Source of the DNA: Nonomuraea sp. MG754425
GTDB lineage: Bacteria > Actinomycetota > Actinomycetes > Streptosporangiales > Streptosporangiaceae
DNA length: 63,542 bases
NCBI RefSeq assembly: GCF_021699195.1
Contig: NZ_SSXE01000072.1
Location: 1 to 63,542, forward strand
Direction of reading: 5' to 3'
Within the stretch, counting starts at the first letter, position 1; each line of letters begins with the position of its first letter. Below are positions 8,391 through 17,202 of the stretch, piece after piece. The notes under the pieces are model-generated. The model made no database searches, was not told the origin of the DNA, and saw only the letters and a list, made by a program, of their open reading frames with translations. The translations under genes and the position numbers were made by a program.

Positions 8391-10358
8391 ATGCGGCATC
8401 AGGGCCTCGGACTCATCATCCTCGCGCTCATGCTCGGCATGTTGCTGGCGGCGCTCGATCAGACGATCGTGTCCACTGCTCTGCCGACGATCGTGAGCGA
8501 CCTCGGCGGGCTGGAGCGGCTGTCGTGGGTCGTGACGGGTTACATGCTGGCCTCGACCGTCTCCACGCCGCTCTGGGGAAAACTGGGTGACCAGTACGGG
8601 CGCAAGAAACTGTTCATCGGAGCCATCTGCATCTTTCTGGCCGGATCGGTGCTCTGCGGGCTCAGCCAGAACATGGGGGAGCTCATCGGCTTCCGCGCCC
8701 TGCAGGGGCTCGGCGGCGGTGGGCTGATGGTGCTGGCCCAGGCGATCGTGGGGGACGTCGTCTCCGCCCGGGAGAGAGGAAGGTACCAGGGGTTCTTCGG
8801 CGCGGTCTTCGCCGTCTCCAGCATCGTCGGGCCGCTGCTCGGCGGGCTGTTCGTCGATCATCTGTCCTGGCATTGGGTCTTCTACGTCAACCTGCCGCTG
8901 GGGGCCGTGGCGTTGTTCGTGATCGTCGCGGTGTTGCCGGGCGACGACACGCGTACCAGGCACACGATCGACTACGCGGGCGTGGTGCTGCTCGGCTCGG
9001 CGACCTCGTGCCTGGTGCTGATGACGACGTGGGGCGGGACCACGTACGGATGGACCGGCCCGGTCATCCTGGGGCTGGCGGGGGCGGCGGTCGTCCTGCT
9101 GGTCGGCTGGGTGCTCGTCGAGCGGCGGGCGGCCGAGCCGGTGCTGCCGCTCGGGCTGTTCCGGGTGCGGGCGTTCGCGATGTCGTCGGTGGTGGGGTTC
9201 GTGGTGGGCTTCGGAATGTTCGGGGCGCTCACCTACCTGCCGCTGTTCCTGCAGGTCGTGCATGGGGTCAGCCCGACTTTGTCGGGGGTGTACCTGCTGC
9301 CGATGATGGCCGGGATGCTCACCATGTCGATCGTGAGCGGGCAGATCATCTCCAAGACCGGGAAGTATCGGTTCCTGCCCATCACCGGGACCGCTGTCGC
9401 GTCTGTCGGGATGTTCCTGCTCTCGACGCTCACCGAGTGGAGCAGCCTGCTCACCATGGGGGCATACCTGCTGGTCCTCGGAGTGGGGCTGGGGATGACC
9501 ATGCAGGTGCTGGTGATCGTGGTGCAGAACGCGGTCGACTTCGAGGATCTCGGGGTGGCGACCTCGGGGGCCACGTTCTTCCGGTCGATCGGCGGGTCGT
9601 TCGGGGTGGCGACCTTGGGCTCGGTGTTCGCGGCCACGCTGAACGATGACCTGCGGGAGGTGCTCCGTGGCGCGCGGCTGCCGCCCGGGTTCGATCCGCG
9701 GGAGGTCGAGCAGGATCCGACCGTGATCCAGCGGTTGCCGAGCGATCTGGCGCACGGGTTCCTGCATGTGTACGCCGACGCGATCGCGGCGGTCTTCCGG
9801 GTGGCGGCGCCCGTGATGTGCGGGGCCTTTCTGCTCAGCTGGCTCATACCGCAGGCTCGGCTGAGGGAGACGACGAAGGCGGCCGACCTCGGGGAAGGGC
9901 TGGGGGCCACGTCCGCGGAGCGGTCGTCGCTGGCTGAGGTCGAGCGGGGGCTCGTCCGGCTGGCCGACGCGGACCTGCGCCGAGGGTATTACGACCGGCT
10001 CGGGGCGGCGGCCGGGCTGAACGGGATCGCGCCCCAGGGCGTGTGGATCATGGCCAGGCTGGGCGGGGAGGGGTGGGTGAAGGCCGGAGTGCTGGCCAAG
10101 CGGGCCAATGTGAGCACGGAGTACGGGCGGCCGTACGTTGATCAACTGGTGGCGGCGGGGCTGGTGCTGCGATCGGACGACGGGGACGCGTTGCGCCTCA
10201 CGGAAGCGGGACAGGAGGCGGCCTTGCGGCTGCTGCGGTGCTCGCGGGAGGGGTTGAGGCGGCTGGTGGCTGATTGGGGGCCGGATCCGCAGCTCGAACG
10301 GCTCGTTGATCGGATCGCGCCGGAACTGCTCGGCGCGGCGACCGATCGGCCTCCCTAG
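8391..10358 (+). CDS. DHA2-family MFS drug exporter with C-terminal winged-helix domain
   Basis: Proton-driven multidrug efflux pump of the EmrB/QacA (14-TM) type. Motif A is GKLGDQYGRKKLF, motif C-like segments and D-Q-T-I-V-S-TALPTI in TM1 are present. The membrane part ends near residue 500. The remaining ~150 residues are soluble and resemble a MarR-type winged helix (VLAKRANVSTEYGRPYVDQL, LVLRSDDGDALRLTEAG), an addition seen in some actinobacterial exporters. Whether it binds DNA or acts as a cytoplasmic regulatory tail is unknown. It is a single gene divergent from mtnP, and no separate local repressor is present. Confidence 0.9.
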   Translation: MRHQGLGLIILALMLGMLLAALDQTIVSTALPTIVSDLGGLERLSWVVTGYMLASTVSTPLWGKLGDQYGRKKLFIGAICIFLAGSVLCGLSQNMGELIGFRALQGLGGGGLMVLAQAIVGDVVSARERGRYQGFFGAVFAVSSIVGPLLGGLFVDHLSWHWVFYVNLPLGAVALFVIVAVLPGDDTRTRHTIDYAGVVLLGSATSCLVLMTTWGGTTYGWTGPVILGLAGAAVVLLVGWVLVERRAAEPVLPLGLFRVRAFAMSSVVGFVVGFGMFGALTYLPLFLQVVHGVSPTLSGVYLLPMMAGMLTMSIVSGQIISKTGKYRFLPITGTAVASVGMFLLSTLTEWSSLLTMGAYLLVLGVGLGMTMQVLVIVVQNAVDFEDLGVATSGATFFRSIGGSFGVATLGSVFAATLNDDLREVLRGARLPPGFDPREVEQDPTVIQRLPSDLAHGFLHVYADAIAAVFRVAAPVMCGAFLLSWLIPQARLRETTKAADLGEGLGATSAERSSLAEVERGLVRLADADLRRGYYDRLGAAAGLNGIAPQGVWIMARLGGEGWVKAGVLAKRANVSTEYGRPYVDQLVAAGLVLRSDDGDALRLTEAGQEAALRLLRCSREGLRRLVADWGPDPQLERLVDRIAPELLGAATDRPP

Positions 10359-10554
10359 GCGTTCCGTTCTGTTGCGTGAGGTCGGTACGCGGCTGGTTGG
10401 TGGGCCGATGCGATGGTCGCCGTGGTTCGTGCGGTATTGGGCCATTTGTTGAGTGCGGCGATGGTGCGAACGGCTTCGTGGCGTATGGCGAGCTGGTTGG
10501 AGCGGGTGGCCCCATGCCTGGATCTGGGCCGTGTTTCTAGCTGGTCGCTGGCTC

Positions 10555-10660
10555 GAGGTCTCGTGTGGGGTGAGGTCTCGTGTGGGGTGTGAGGTCTCAG
10601 CGGGATGAGAGGTCTCGGGCGGGGTGAGAGGTCTCGGGCGGGGTGAGGTCTCGGGCACGA
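10555..10660. repeat. Tandem array of GAGGTCTC-headed units (6 copies)
   Basis: GAGGTCTC occurs at 10555, 10572, 10591, 10609, 10628 and 10645, i.e. every 17-19 bases, each followed by a G-rich spacer resembling GTGTGGGGT or GGGCGGGGT. The spacers are as similar as the heads, so this is an imperfect tandem repeat and not a CRISPR array. Confidence 0.9.
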
Positions 10661-10998
10661 TGAGGGCCCGGGTAAGGCTGTGTCGGCTCCGGGGCAAGGG
10701 GGCGCCCGCTTGTGCGGGTCTCAACCCGTCCCGTGCGGGGCCGGTGAACGTGGCGCGTGTTCGCGGTTCGTTCGAGAGCGGCGGCACCGCTGCCGGCTCG
10801 TCGGAAGGAGGGAGCGGGGGTTGGGTATCGCGCCGTGCCGGTGCGTCTCGCGCGGTCGGCGGGCGGTGTCCGGGTCGGGGCAACGATCTCGTCGTGCGCT
10901 GCCGGCTTGCGGGCGGAGGCTCGCGCTCGTCAAGCCCGCGGACGGGTGGGCGCGCGGCACAGCCTCGACATGCCGGGCCGGCCGACCTCGGCCCTGTT

Positions 10999-11046
10999 CG
11001 AAGGCGGGCTCGAAGGCGGGCTCGAAGGCGGGTTCGGAGGCGGTGC
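10999..11046. repeat. 12-bp tandem repeat (CGAAGGCGGGCT), about 4 copies
   Basis: Units at 10999, 11011 and 11023 are almost identical; a fourth at 11035 is diverged. A minus-strand frame would read it as repeated Glu-Pro-Ala-Phe, but no gene is otherwise supported. Confidence 0.85.
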
Positions 11047-11257
11047 TCGCGCTCACGAACGCGCTCGTCAAGGACGAGACTTTCGTGTGGTCCGCGGGTC
11101 ACGCACCCGGTCAGTTCGGCTCGGGTGGTTCGTGGGTCACGAAGGAGATCCGGCTACCTCGCGGGGTTCACGAGGCCCGGACGGCCGACGGTTCGTCTCC
11201 TGCGAGTGCGACCATCGCGTACGAGACGAGATGCCCTGGGGTGGGGAGTGGCGTTGT

Positions 11258-11288
11258 GCACGGCTCCGCTGGTTGGCGGGAGCCGTGC
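11258..11288 (-). terminator. Hairpin terminator of the FmdB-type gene
   Basis: GCACGGCTCC (11258-11267) and GGAGCCGTGC (11279-11288) form a perfect 10-bp stem with an 11-base loop, immediately after the minus-strand stop codon at 11291. There is no T tract, which is usual in high-GC actinobacteria. Confidence 0.75.
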
Positions 11289-11290
11289 GC

Positions 11291-11605
11291 TCACTTGGAG
11301 GCGGGGGCCGGGGAGGGCGTGCTGCTGGAGGCAGCCGAACTCGAGTCAGACGAGGACTTGCTCTCCCCGGACTTCGACGAGTTCGCCGAGGTCGAGGAAG
11401 GGGTGGCGGACGACGACGTCGAAGAAGACGAACGGTTGTCGGTCTTGTAGAAGCCAGAGCCCTTGAACACGATGCCGACCGCGGAGAACACCTTCCGCAG
11501 GTTGCCCTCGCAGCCGGGGCAGACCGTCAACGCGTCGTCGCTGAACTTCTGGACCACCTCGAGCTGCTCACCGCAGTCGTTGCAGGCGTACTGATAGGTC
11601 GGCAC
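11291..11605 (-). CDS. FmdB-family zinc-ribbon protein
   Basis: Small putative regulatory protein. The N-terminal half is a zinc ribbon with Cys8, Cys11, Cys29 and Cys32 (PTYQYACNDCGE ... CPGCEG), followed by VFKGSGFYKTD, the signature of the FmdB/CxxC-CxxC family. The tail is a Ser/Thr/Ala-rich disordered stretch. GTG at 11605 is preceded by AAGGAGGAGCGC, a perfect ribosome site; the frame is open 18 bases further up. The precise role of this family is not settled. It is transcribed alone and has its own terminator. Confidence 0.9.
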   Translation of the reverse strand: MPTYQYACNDCGEQLEVVQKFSDDALTVCPGCEGNLRKVFSAVGIVFKGSGFYKTDNRSSSSTSSSATPSSTSANSSKSGESKSSSDSSSAASSSTPSPAPASK

Positions 11606-11676
11606 GCGCTCCTCCTTATACAAGCTCTAGCACTCGAGCCATGCGACTGCTAATGGTAACCGATGGGACCAAACTG

Positions 11677-13182
11677 CTATTCCAACCCCCGCTCTCCGTA
11701 CCAGCCGGCCAGCTTGCCGCTGCGGCTCACCGCGCGCAGGCGGCGTTCGGCCTGGTCGCGGCAGGCGGCGGTGGTGACGAGGAGTAGTTGGTCGTCCGCG
11801 CGGATGCGGGTGGTGGAGCTGGGCACGAAGGATTTGCCGTCGCGGACGACGAGCGTGACCGCGGCGCCGGCGGGCAGGCGGAGCTCGAAGACCTCCACAC
11901 CGTGCAGGCGAGAGCCCGGCGGCACCTTGACCTGCAGCAGGTCGGCCTTGAGCTCCTCCAGGGGCGCCGATTCGACCGAGAGGTCGTGAGCTTCGGCGGG
12001 AGCGGAGACCCTGAGCAGGCGCGCCGCGAGCGGCAGTGTCGGCCCTTGGAGCAGGGTGAACACGACGACGATCACGAAGACCTCGTTGAAGAGATCCTTC
12101 GAGCCCTCGACGCCGGCCGCCCACGGGATCGTCGCCAGGACGATCGGGACGGCGCCGCGCAGCCCGGCCCACGACAGGAACGCCTGTTCACGCCAGCTCA
12201 CCCAGCCCAGGCGCAGGAACCAGCCCAGAATCGAGCTGACCAGCACCGACAGCGGTCGGGCCAGCAGGACCAGGACCGTGCCGATGATCAGGGCGGGGAT
12301 GACGGTGGACGGCATCTCGTGGACGTTGGCCAGCATCCCCAGCATGACGAACAGGCCGATCTGCGCCAGCCACGCGGCACCTTCCGCAAAACCCCTGGTC
12401 GCGGCCCGGTGTGGCAGGCGTGAGTTACCGAGGATGAGCGCCGTCAGGTAGACGGCCAGGAAGCCGGAGCCGTGTAGCAGCACCGCGCCGCCGTACGAGA
12501 CGAAGGTGAGCGCCAGGACCGCGATGGGATACAGGCCGGAGGCGGGCAGGGCGACGCGGCGCAGGGCGTACGCGCCGGCGGGGCCGACGGCGAGCCCGAC
12601 GGCCGCGCCGATGACCAGCTCGACGGACGTCTCCAGCAGGAACGTCCCGAGCGTCGCCTGGGAGTGGGACGAACTGCTGAGCAGCACCACGGCGATGACC
12701 GTGGGCGCGTCGTTGAAGCCGGACTCCGCCTCCAGCACCCCGGCCAGGCGCGGCGGCAGCGGCAGCCTGCGCAGCACGGAGAAGACGGCCGCGGCGTCGG
12801 TGGAGGCCAGCACCGCGCCCAGGATCAGCGCCGTCGAGCCGTCGATGCCGAGCAGCCCCTGGACGACCAGGGCCACCACGACGATGCTGACCGTCACGCC
12901 CGCGGTCGCCAGCACCAGAGCCAACGGGACGGAACGCCGTACTTGGGACCAGTTCGTGGTCAGACCGCCCTCGGCGAGGATCACCGCGAGCGCCGACAGG
13001 CCGATCTGCTGGGCGAGCTGCGGGTTCTCGAAGGGGATCCCGACCCCGGAAGGCCCCAGGAGCAGCCCGAAGCCGAGAAAGATCAGCAGGCTGGGCAGGC
13101 CGGTGCGGTGTGCGAGGCGTACGGACGCGATGGCCGCGATGACGATCGCGGCGCCGAGGAGGAGCCAGATATCAAGCGTCAT
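11677..13182 (-). CDS. Potassium/proton antiporter, CPA1/CPA2 type with TrkA-C domain
   Basis: Cation:proton antiporter in the cytoplasmic membrane (NhaP2/CvrA-like). About 12-13 membrane segments occupy residues 1-400; GAVLASTDAAAVFSVLR and ESGFNDAPTVI carry the conserved acidic ion-binding Asp residues. Residues ~410-490 form a TrkA-C/RCK_C domain (VPPGSRLHGVEVFELRLP) which in this family gates transport by nucleotide or ion binding. Length 501 aa is typical. It stands alone between the FmdB gene and the cycloligase gene, all on the minus strand. Confidence 0.9.
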   Translation of the reverse strand: MTLDIWLLLGAAIVIAAIASVRLAHRTGLPSLLIFLGFGLLLGPSGVGIPFENPQLAQQIGLSALAVILAEGGLTTNWSQVRRSVPLALVLATAGVTVSIVVVALVVQGLLGIDGSTALILGAVLASTDAAAVFSVLRRLPLPPRLAGVLEAESGFNDAPTVIAVVLLSSSSHSQATLGTFLLETSVELVIGAAVGLAVGPAGAYALRRVALPASGLYPIAVLALTFVSYGGAVLLHGSGFLAVYLTALILGNSRLPHRAATRGFAEGAAWLAQIGLFVMLGMLANVHEMPSTVIPALIIGTVLVLLARPLSVLVSSILGWFLRLGWVSWREQAFLSWAGLRGAVPIVLATIPWAAGVEGSKDLFNEVFVIVVVFTLLQGPTLPLAARLLRVSAPAEAHDLSVESAPLEELKADLLQVKVPPGSRLHGVEVFELRLPAGAAVTLVVRDGKSFVPSSTTRIRADDQLLLVTTAACRDQAERRLRAVSRSGKLAGWYGERGLE

Positions 13183-13206
13183 CTGGCTCCTCTCTCGTAC
13201 CTGCGT

Positions 13207-13776
13207 TCACATAAGCCTAGTGAGTCCCGAAGGCGTCATCGCATAGCGGACCTGACGATCATGCGCTTCAGCAGGGATGCCGTCGATCAGTTCGCCGTCG
13301 TGCAGCAGCGCCACCGTGGGGACATTCGGCCCGATTCGGGCGAGGGCCCGGTCGTACGATCCGCCGCCACGTCCTAGACGTATACCGGTCCGCCGGTCCA
13401 CCGCCAGGGCGGGCACGATGACGAGGGCGGCGGTGCGGACGGCGTCGACGCCGCGGCGTGTGTCCACCGGCTCCATGATCCCGTAGCGGCCCGGAGCGAG
13501 GGTGTCCGGCCCGTCGTACACCGCCCAATCCAGGTCATTGTCCTCAAGAAGGACCGGCAGGATAACTGTGGCCCCATGTTTCCAGAGAGCGAACACGAGC
13601 CCGTGCGTCTCCGGCTCCGACCCCGCTGACCAGTAGCAGGCCACCAGCCCGGCCATCTGGACCCAGGGTTGTTCGAGCAGCGTTTCGCGAACCTTGATGG
13701 AGTTCGCGCGCAGTTGTTCGGCGGATAGGGCGGCCCGCGCCGCGTTGAGGTCACGGCGCAGGTTCAGCTTGTCCAC
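13207..13776 (-). CDS. 5-formyltetrahydrofolate cyclo-ligase
   Basis: ATP-dependent conversion of 5-formyl-THF to 5,10-methenyl-THF (MTHFS, YgfA family), folate metabolism in the cytosol. The C-terminal motif IRLGRGGGSYDRAL is the diagnostic ATP/folate site; VILPVLLEDNDLDWAVYDG and ALVIVPALAVDRRTG are also family-typical. The GTG at 13776 is preferred over the one at 13788 because GGAGGG lies 4 bases before it. It diverges from galU with under 30 bases between start codons, so the promoters overlap. Confidence 0.92.
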   Translation of the reverse strand: MDKLNLRRDLNAARAALSAEQLRANSIKVRETLLEQPWVQMAGLVACYWSAGSEPETHGLVFALWKHGATVILPVLLEDNDLDWAVYDGPDTLAPGRYGIMEPVDTRRGVDAVRTAALVIVPALAVDRRTGIRLGRGGGSYDRALARIGPNVPTVALLHDGELIDGIPAEAHDRQVRYAMTPSGLTRLM

Positions 13777-13788
13777 AGGTCCCTCCAC

Positions 13789-13794
13789 TAGGGT
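13789..13794 (+). promoter_or_regulatory. Candidate -10 element, leaderless galU transcript
   Basis: TAGGGT ends 6 bases before the galU ATG and there is no ribosome site, so the message probably begins at the start codon. The element lies inside the 24-bp divergent space shared with the cycloligase gene. Confidence 0.45.
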
Positions 13795-13800
13795 CTACTC

Positions 13801-14703
13801 ATGGTTGACTTCGACCCTGTGACGAAAGCCGTCGTGCCCGCCGCGGGTCTGGGCACCCGGTTCCTTCCGGCGACCAAGGCGACACCCAAGGAGATGTTGC
13901 CCATCGTCGACAAGCCCGCCATCCAGTATGTCGTCGAGGAGGCCGCCTCCGCTGGGCTCCTCGACGTCCTGATGGTCACCGGCAAGAACAAACGCTCGAT
14001 CGAGGACCATTTCGACCGGGCGTTCGAGCTGGAGGAGGTCCTTGAGGCCAAGGGCGATGAGCACCGGTTGTCCCAGGTTCGCGAGCCGGCTTCGCTGGCG
14101 ACCCTGCACTACGTACGCCAGGGCGAGCCGAAGGGGCTCGGCCACGCGGTGCTCTGTGCCAAGCAGCACGTCGGCGGTCACCCGTTCGCCTGCCTGCTCG
14201 GTGACGACCTCATCGACCAGCGTGACCACCTGCTGCGCCGCATGGTCGAGGTGCGTGACACGTTCGGGGGGAGCGTGATCGCGCTGATGGAGGTGCCCAA
14301 GGAGCAGGTCTCGCTCTACGGCGTGGCGACCATCGAGGCGACCTCCGAGGCGGACGTCGTGCGCGTGACGGACCTGGTGGAGAAGCCTCCGGCCAACGAG
14401 GCGCCGTCCAACTGGGCGATCATTGGGCGCTACGTGATCGACCCGGCGATCTTCGAGGTGCTGGAGAACACGCCGCCGGGGCGCGGTGGGGAGATCCAGC
14501 TCACCGACGCGCTGCGCACGCTCGCCTCACGCGGCTCCGAGGAGGGCGGGCCCGTGCACGGCGTGCTCTTCAGAGGACGGCGCTACGACACGGGCGACAA
14601 GCTGGACTATCTGCGCACTGTGGTGAAGTTCGCGGCGGGCCGGGAGGATCTGGCGCCGGAGTTCGTACCGTGGCTGCGGGAGTTCCTTGATGAAATCAGT
14701 TGA
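13801..14703 (+). CDS. galU: UTP-glucose-1-phosphate uridylyltransferase
   Basis: Makes UDP-glucose from UTP and glucose 1-phosphate for cell-envelope glycans. The nucleotide-binding start VVPAAGLGTRFLPATKATPK, EMLPIVDKPAIQYVVEEA and GRYVIDP / GGEIQLTDA are hallmarks of bacterial GalU. Length 300 aa is standard. Its stop overlaps the start of the glp/moeA gene, so it heads the galU-glp-moaC operon. This gene order is shared by many actinobacteria. Confidence 0.97.
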   Translation: MVDFDPVTKAVVPAAGLGTRFLPATKATPKEMLPIVDKPAIQYVVEEAASAGLLDVLMVTGKNKRSIEDHFDRAFELEEVLEAKGDEHRLSQVREPASLATLHYVRQGEPKGLGHAVLCAKQHVGGHPFACLLGDDLIDQRDHLLRRMVEVRDTFGGSVIALMEVPKEQVSLYGVATIEATSEADVVRVTDLVEKPPANEAPSNWAIIGRYVIDPAIFEVLENTPPGRGGEIQLTDALRTLASRGSEEGGPVHGVLFRGRRYDTGDKLDYLRTVVKFAAGREDLAPEFVPWLREFLDEIS

Positions 14704-15877
14704 CGCGCACCTGGCCGAGATCCTGGCCACTGTACGTCCGCTGGCCCCTCTAGAGCTGGACCTGGAGCAGACTCTGGGGGCGACGCTGGCCGAGGACGTG
14801 TCGTCGCCGGTGCCGCTGCCGCCGTTCGACAACTCGGCCATGGACGGGTACGCGGTCCGGGCCGAAGACCTGTCGGACATCCCGGTGACGTTGCCGGTGA
14901 TCGACGACGTGGCGGCCGGGTCGCTGGAGCTGCGGGCCGTGGGGCCGGGGCACACCGTACGCATCATGACCGGCGCTCCCATGCCGGCCGGGGCCGACAC
15001 CGTGGTGCCGGTGGAGTGGACCGACGGGGGGACGGTCTCCGTACGCATCGATCGCCGGGCCGAGGCCGGGCACGCGGTCCGGCGGGCCGGAGAAGACGTG
15101 CAGAGCGGCGATGTCGTGCTCAAGGCGGGCACCGTGATCGGGCCGGCGCAGCTCGGGATCATCGCGGGGGTCGGACGGCGGCGCGTCTGGGCGCGTCCGC
15201 GACCCAGGGTCGTCGTGATCTCCACCGGCGCCGAGCTGATTGAGCCGGGCACCGCCCTGCAACCCGGCCAGATCTGGGACTCCAACAGCTACACGCTGAC
15301 GGCGGCCGTGCGTGAGGCGGGCGGTGAGGGGTTCCGCGTCGGGTCCGTCGGTGACGATCCGGGCATACTGCTCGACCGGCTGGACACCCACCTGGTGCGC
15401 GCCGACGCGATCATCACCAGCGGCGGGGTGTCGATGGGCGCGTACGAGCCGGTCAAGGAGGCTTTGGCGCCGCTGGGCACCGTCCGGTTCGAGAAGGTGG
15501 CGATGCAGCCGGGCATGCCTCAGGGGTTCGGCGTCCTGGGCGACGACCAGGTGCCGATCTTCGCCCTGCCCGGCAACCCGGTGTCGTCCTTCGTGTCGTT
15601 CGTGGTGTTCGTCCGTCCCGCGCTCGACAAGATGCGCGGTCTGCCGGCCGGGATGCCCGAGACGGTCACCGCGCGGACCACGGAGTCGTTGCGTTCGCCG
15701 TTCGGGCGACGCTCGTACCTGCGTGGGGTGCTGGCAGACGACGGGACGGTGTCGCCCGCGCACCGGCAGGGCTCCCACCAGCTCGCCGCCCTGGCGGCGG
15801 CGAACGCGCTCATCATGGTCCCGGAGGACGTGACCGAGGTGGAGGCGGGAGCCGCTGTCGAGACGGTCCGGCTTTGA
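14690..15877 (+). CDS. glp: Gephyrin-like molybdopterin molybdotransferase (MoeA/Glp)
   Basis: MoeA-family protein that inserts molybdate into adenylylated molybdopterin. FDNSAMDGYAV (residues ~47-57), MTGAPMPAGADTVVPVE, SGGVSMGAYEPVK and FALPGNPVSSFVSF are the family's active-site motifs, all intact. ATG at 14690 overlaps the galU stop; a TTG one codon earlier is possible. In corynebacteria the paralogue in this position, Glp, binds FtsZ and the membrane protein GlpR, whose homologue lies 3 genes downstream here. Because moaC and mogA are in the same stretch, this copy may do both jobs. That dual role is inference. Confidence 0.93.
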   Translation: MKSVDAHLAEILATVRPLAPLELDLEQTLGATLAEDVSSPVPLPPFDNSAMDGYAVRAEDLSDIPVTLPVIDDVAAGSLELRAVGPGHTVRIMTGAPMPAGADTVVPVEWTDGGTVSVRIDRRAEAGHAVRRAGEDVQSGDVVLKAGTVIGPAQLGIIAGVGRRRVWARPRPRVVVISTGAELIEPGTALQPGQIWDSNSYTLTAAVREAGGEGFRVGSVGDDPGILLDRLDTHLVRADAIITSGGVSMGAYEPVKEALAPLGTVRFEKVAMQPGMPQGFGVLGDDQVPIFALPGNPVSSFVSFVVFVRPALDKMRGLPAGMPETVTARTTESLRSPFGRRSYLRGVLADDGTVSPAHRQGSHQLAALAAANALIMVPEDVTEVEAGAAVETVRL

Positions 15878-15899
15878 GAGGGTCTGGAGTGGTCAGCAC

Positions 15900-16376
15900 G
15901 TGAGCGAACTGACGCACATCGACGAGACCGGGGCCGCCCGGATGGTCGACGTGTCGGCCAAGGACGTCTCGGTCCGCAGCGCCACGGCCACCGGGCGGGT
16001 GCTGCTGTCGGCCGAGACGGTGGCGCTGCTGCGCTCGGGCGAGGTGCCCAAGGGCGACGCACTGGGGGTGGCGCGGATCGCGGGGATCATGGGGGCGAAA
16101 CGGACGCCCGATCTGATTCCGCTCTGCCATCCGATCGCGTTGCACGGGGTGAAGGTCACGCTCGACGTCGAGGACTGGGGCGTGGGGATCACGTGCCGGG
16201 TGAAGACAGCCGATCGCACCGGGGTGGAGATGGAGGCGTTGACCGCCGTCTCGGTGGCGGCGCTGGCCCTGATCGACATGGTCAAGGCGGTGGATCCGGG
16301 TGCGGTGATCACCGATGTGCGGGTGGAGGAGAAGCTGGGCGGGAAGACGGGACGGTGGGTGCGGGAGCAGGAGTGA
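15900..16376 (+). CDS. moaC: Cyclic pyranopterin monophosphate synthase
   Basis: Second half of the first step in molybdenum cofactor synthesis (3',8-cH2GTP to cPMP), acting as a hexamer with MoaA. HIDETGAARMVDVSAKDV, AGIMGAKRTPDLIPLCHPI and VKTADRTGVEMEALTAVS are the diagnostic stretches and contain the conserved active-site Lys, His and Asp. The GTG start is 22 bases after the glp stop. No moaA is present in the window, so its partner must be elsewhere in the genome. Confidence 0.96.
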   Translation: MSELTHIDETGAARMVDVSAKDVSVRSATATGRVLLSAETVALLRSGEVPKGDALGVARIAGIMGAKRTPDLIPLCHPIALHGVKVTLDVEDWGVGITCRVKTADRTGVEMEALTAVSVAALALIDMVKAVDPGAVITDVRVEEKLGGKTGRWVREQE

Positions 16377-16664
16377 GACCGGGGTTCGGGCGGTGGTGCT
16401 GCGGGCCTGGATGCGTGGTTGAAACGGTGTGATGGCGGGAGCGGTTTCGGGTGCTCGCCGGGGGTCGGCGTGTCGGCCGGGGCCGCTGGGAAGCGGAATC
16501 GGTCTGCTTCGGGGCCGATCTGGGTTGACGTGGCGAGTGGCGTGGGCTGGGCCCGGGACGCTCGGTGGCTCGGTGCCGGTGTGGCGTGACGGTGGCGTTC
16601 GAACCGGTGGAGTCGTCGGGTTCGCCGGGTTGGCGGATGCAGATGGGTGAGGAGTCGGTCAAGC
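16377..16664. other. Intergenic between moaC and mogA, no gene seen
   Basis: About 290 G-rich bases with several short overlapping frames and no ribosome site. It may hold the mogA promoter, but I see no clear -35/-10 pair. Confidence 0.5.
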
Positions 16665-16667
16665 GTG

Positions 16668-17144
16668 ATGCGTGTGTTGGTGATCACAGTTTCGAACCGC
16701 GCGTCGGCGGGGATTTATGAGGATAAATCCGGGCCACTGCTCGCCGAGCTGCTCGGGCAGGAGGCCGGGTGTGAGGTCGAAGGTCCCGTCGTGGTGCCCG
16801 ACGGCGAGCCTGTCGAGACTGCGCTCCGTGACGGGGTGGCGGGGGGCTACGACGTGATCGTCACCACCGGGGGCACCGGGCTGACGCCGATGGATTTGAC
16901 GCCGGAGATGACGTCCAGAGTAATTTCCCGCGAAATTCCGGGCATTGCGGAGGCCATCCGATTGGTGAATCGGGAAAAGGTGCCGACCTCCGTACTCTCG
17001 CGCGGTCTGGCCGGGCAGGCGGGCAACACCTTGATCATTAATTTGCCCGGATCGTCCGGTGGCGTACGGGATGGCGTCGCCGTACTGGCTCCGATTCTGC
17101 GGCACGCCGTTGATCAGATTCGCGGTGGCGATCACCCGCGTTGA
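16668..17144 (+). CDS. mogA: Molybdopterin adenylyltransferase-like protein MogA/MoaB
   Basis: Adenylylates molybdopterin before molybdate insertion, or the MoaB equivalent. The fold signature TTGGTGLTPMDLTPE is present with the MPT-binding Gly and Asp residues; the N-terminus RVLVITVSNRASAGIYEDKSG and LINLPGSSGG-type phosphate loop are typical. ATG at 16668 (or GTG at 16665) is chosen over GTG at 16647, since GAGGAG at 16649 serves it with about 10-13 bases of spacing. It continues the molybdenum-cofactor group and precedes rimJ. Confidence 0.9.
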   Translation: MRVLVITVSNRASAGIYEDKSGPLLAELLGQEAGCEVEGPVVVPDGEPVETALRDGVAGGYDVIVTTGGTGLTPMDLTPEMTSRVISREIPGIAEAIRLVNREKVPTSVLSRGLAGQAGNTLIINLPGSSGGVRDGVAVLAPILRHAVDQIRGGDHPR

Positions 17145-17202
17145 CCGCGAATCCGATCGTGCCCGGTTGATCCGTGGCGACATCCCGCCCGATAGGGGGA
17201 TG

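Larger units (their letters stand above)
10359..11257. other. Gene-poor stretch with short tandem repeats
   Basis: Long open frames exist on both strands but they overlap, lack ribosome sites and have Arg/Ala/Gly-biased products, so none is supported as a gene. The stretch holds two tandem repeat arrays (listed separately) and ends in the terminator of the zinc-ribbon gene. Confidence 0.6.

Noticed and set aside
10555..10660. Possible CRISPR array
   Set aside because: Repeat heads are only 8 bases, spacers are alike and 9-11 bases long, and no cas gene is present.
7989..11102. Long minus-strand frame of over 1000 codons
   Set aside because: It is antisense to the DHA2 exporter and the mtnP start, with an Arg/Pro/His-rich product and no ribosome site; a shadow frame of GC-rich DNA.
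10624..11466. Overlapping + strand frames of 250-300 codons
   Set aside because: Three frames are open together, with products of extreme Arg/Gly content, and the 3' part is antisense to the FmdB-type gene.
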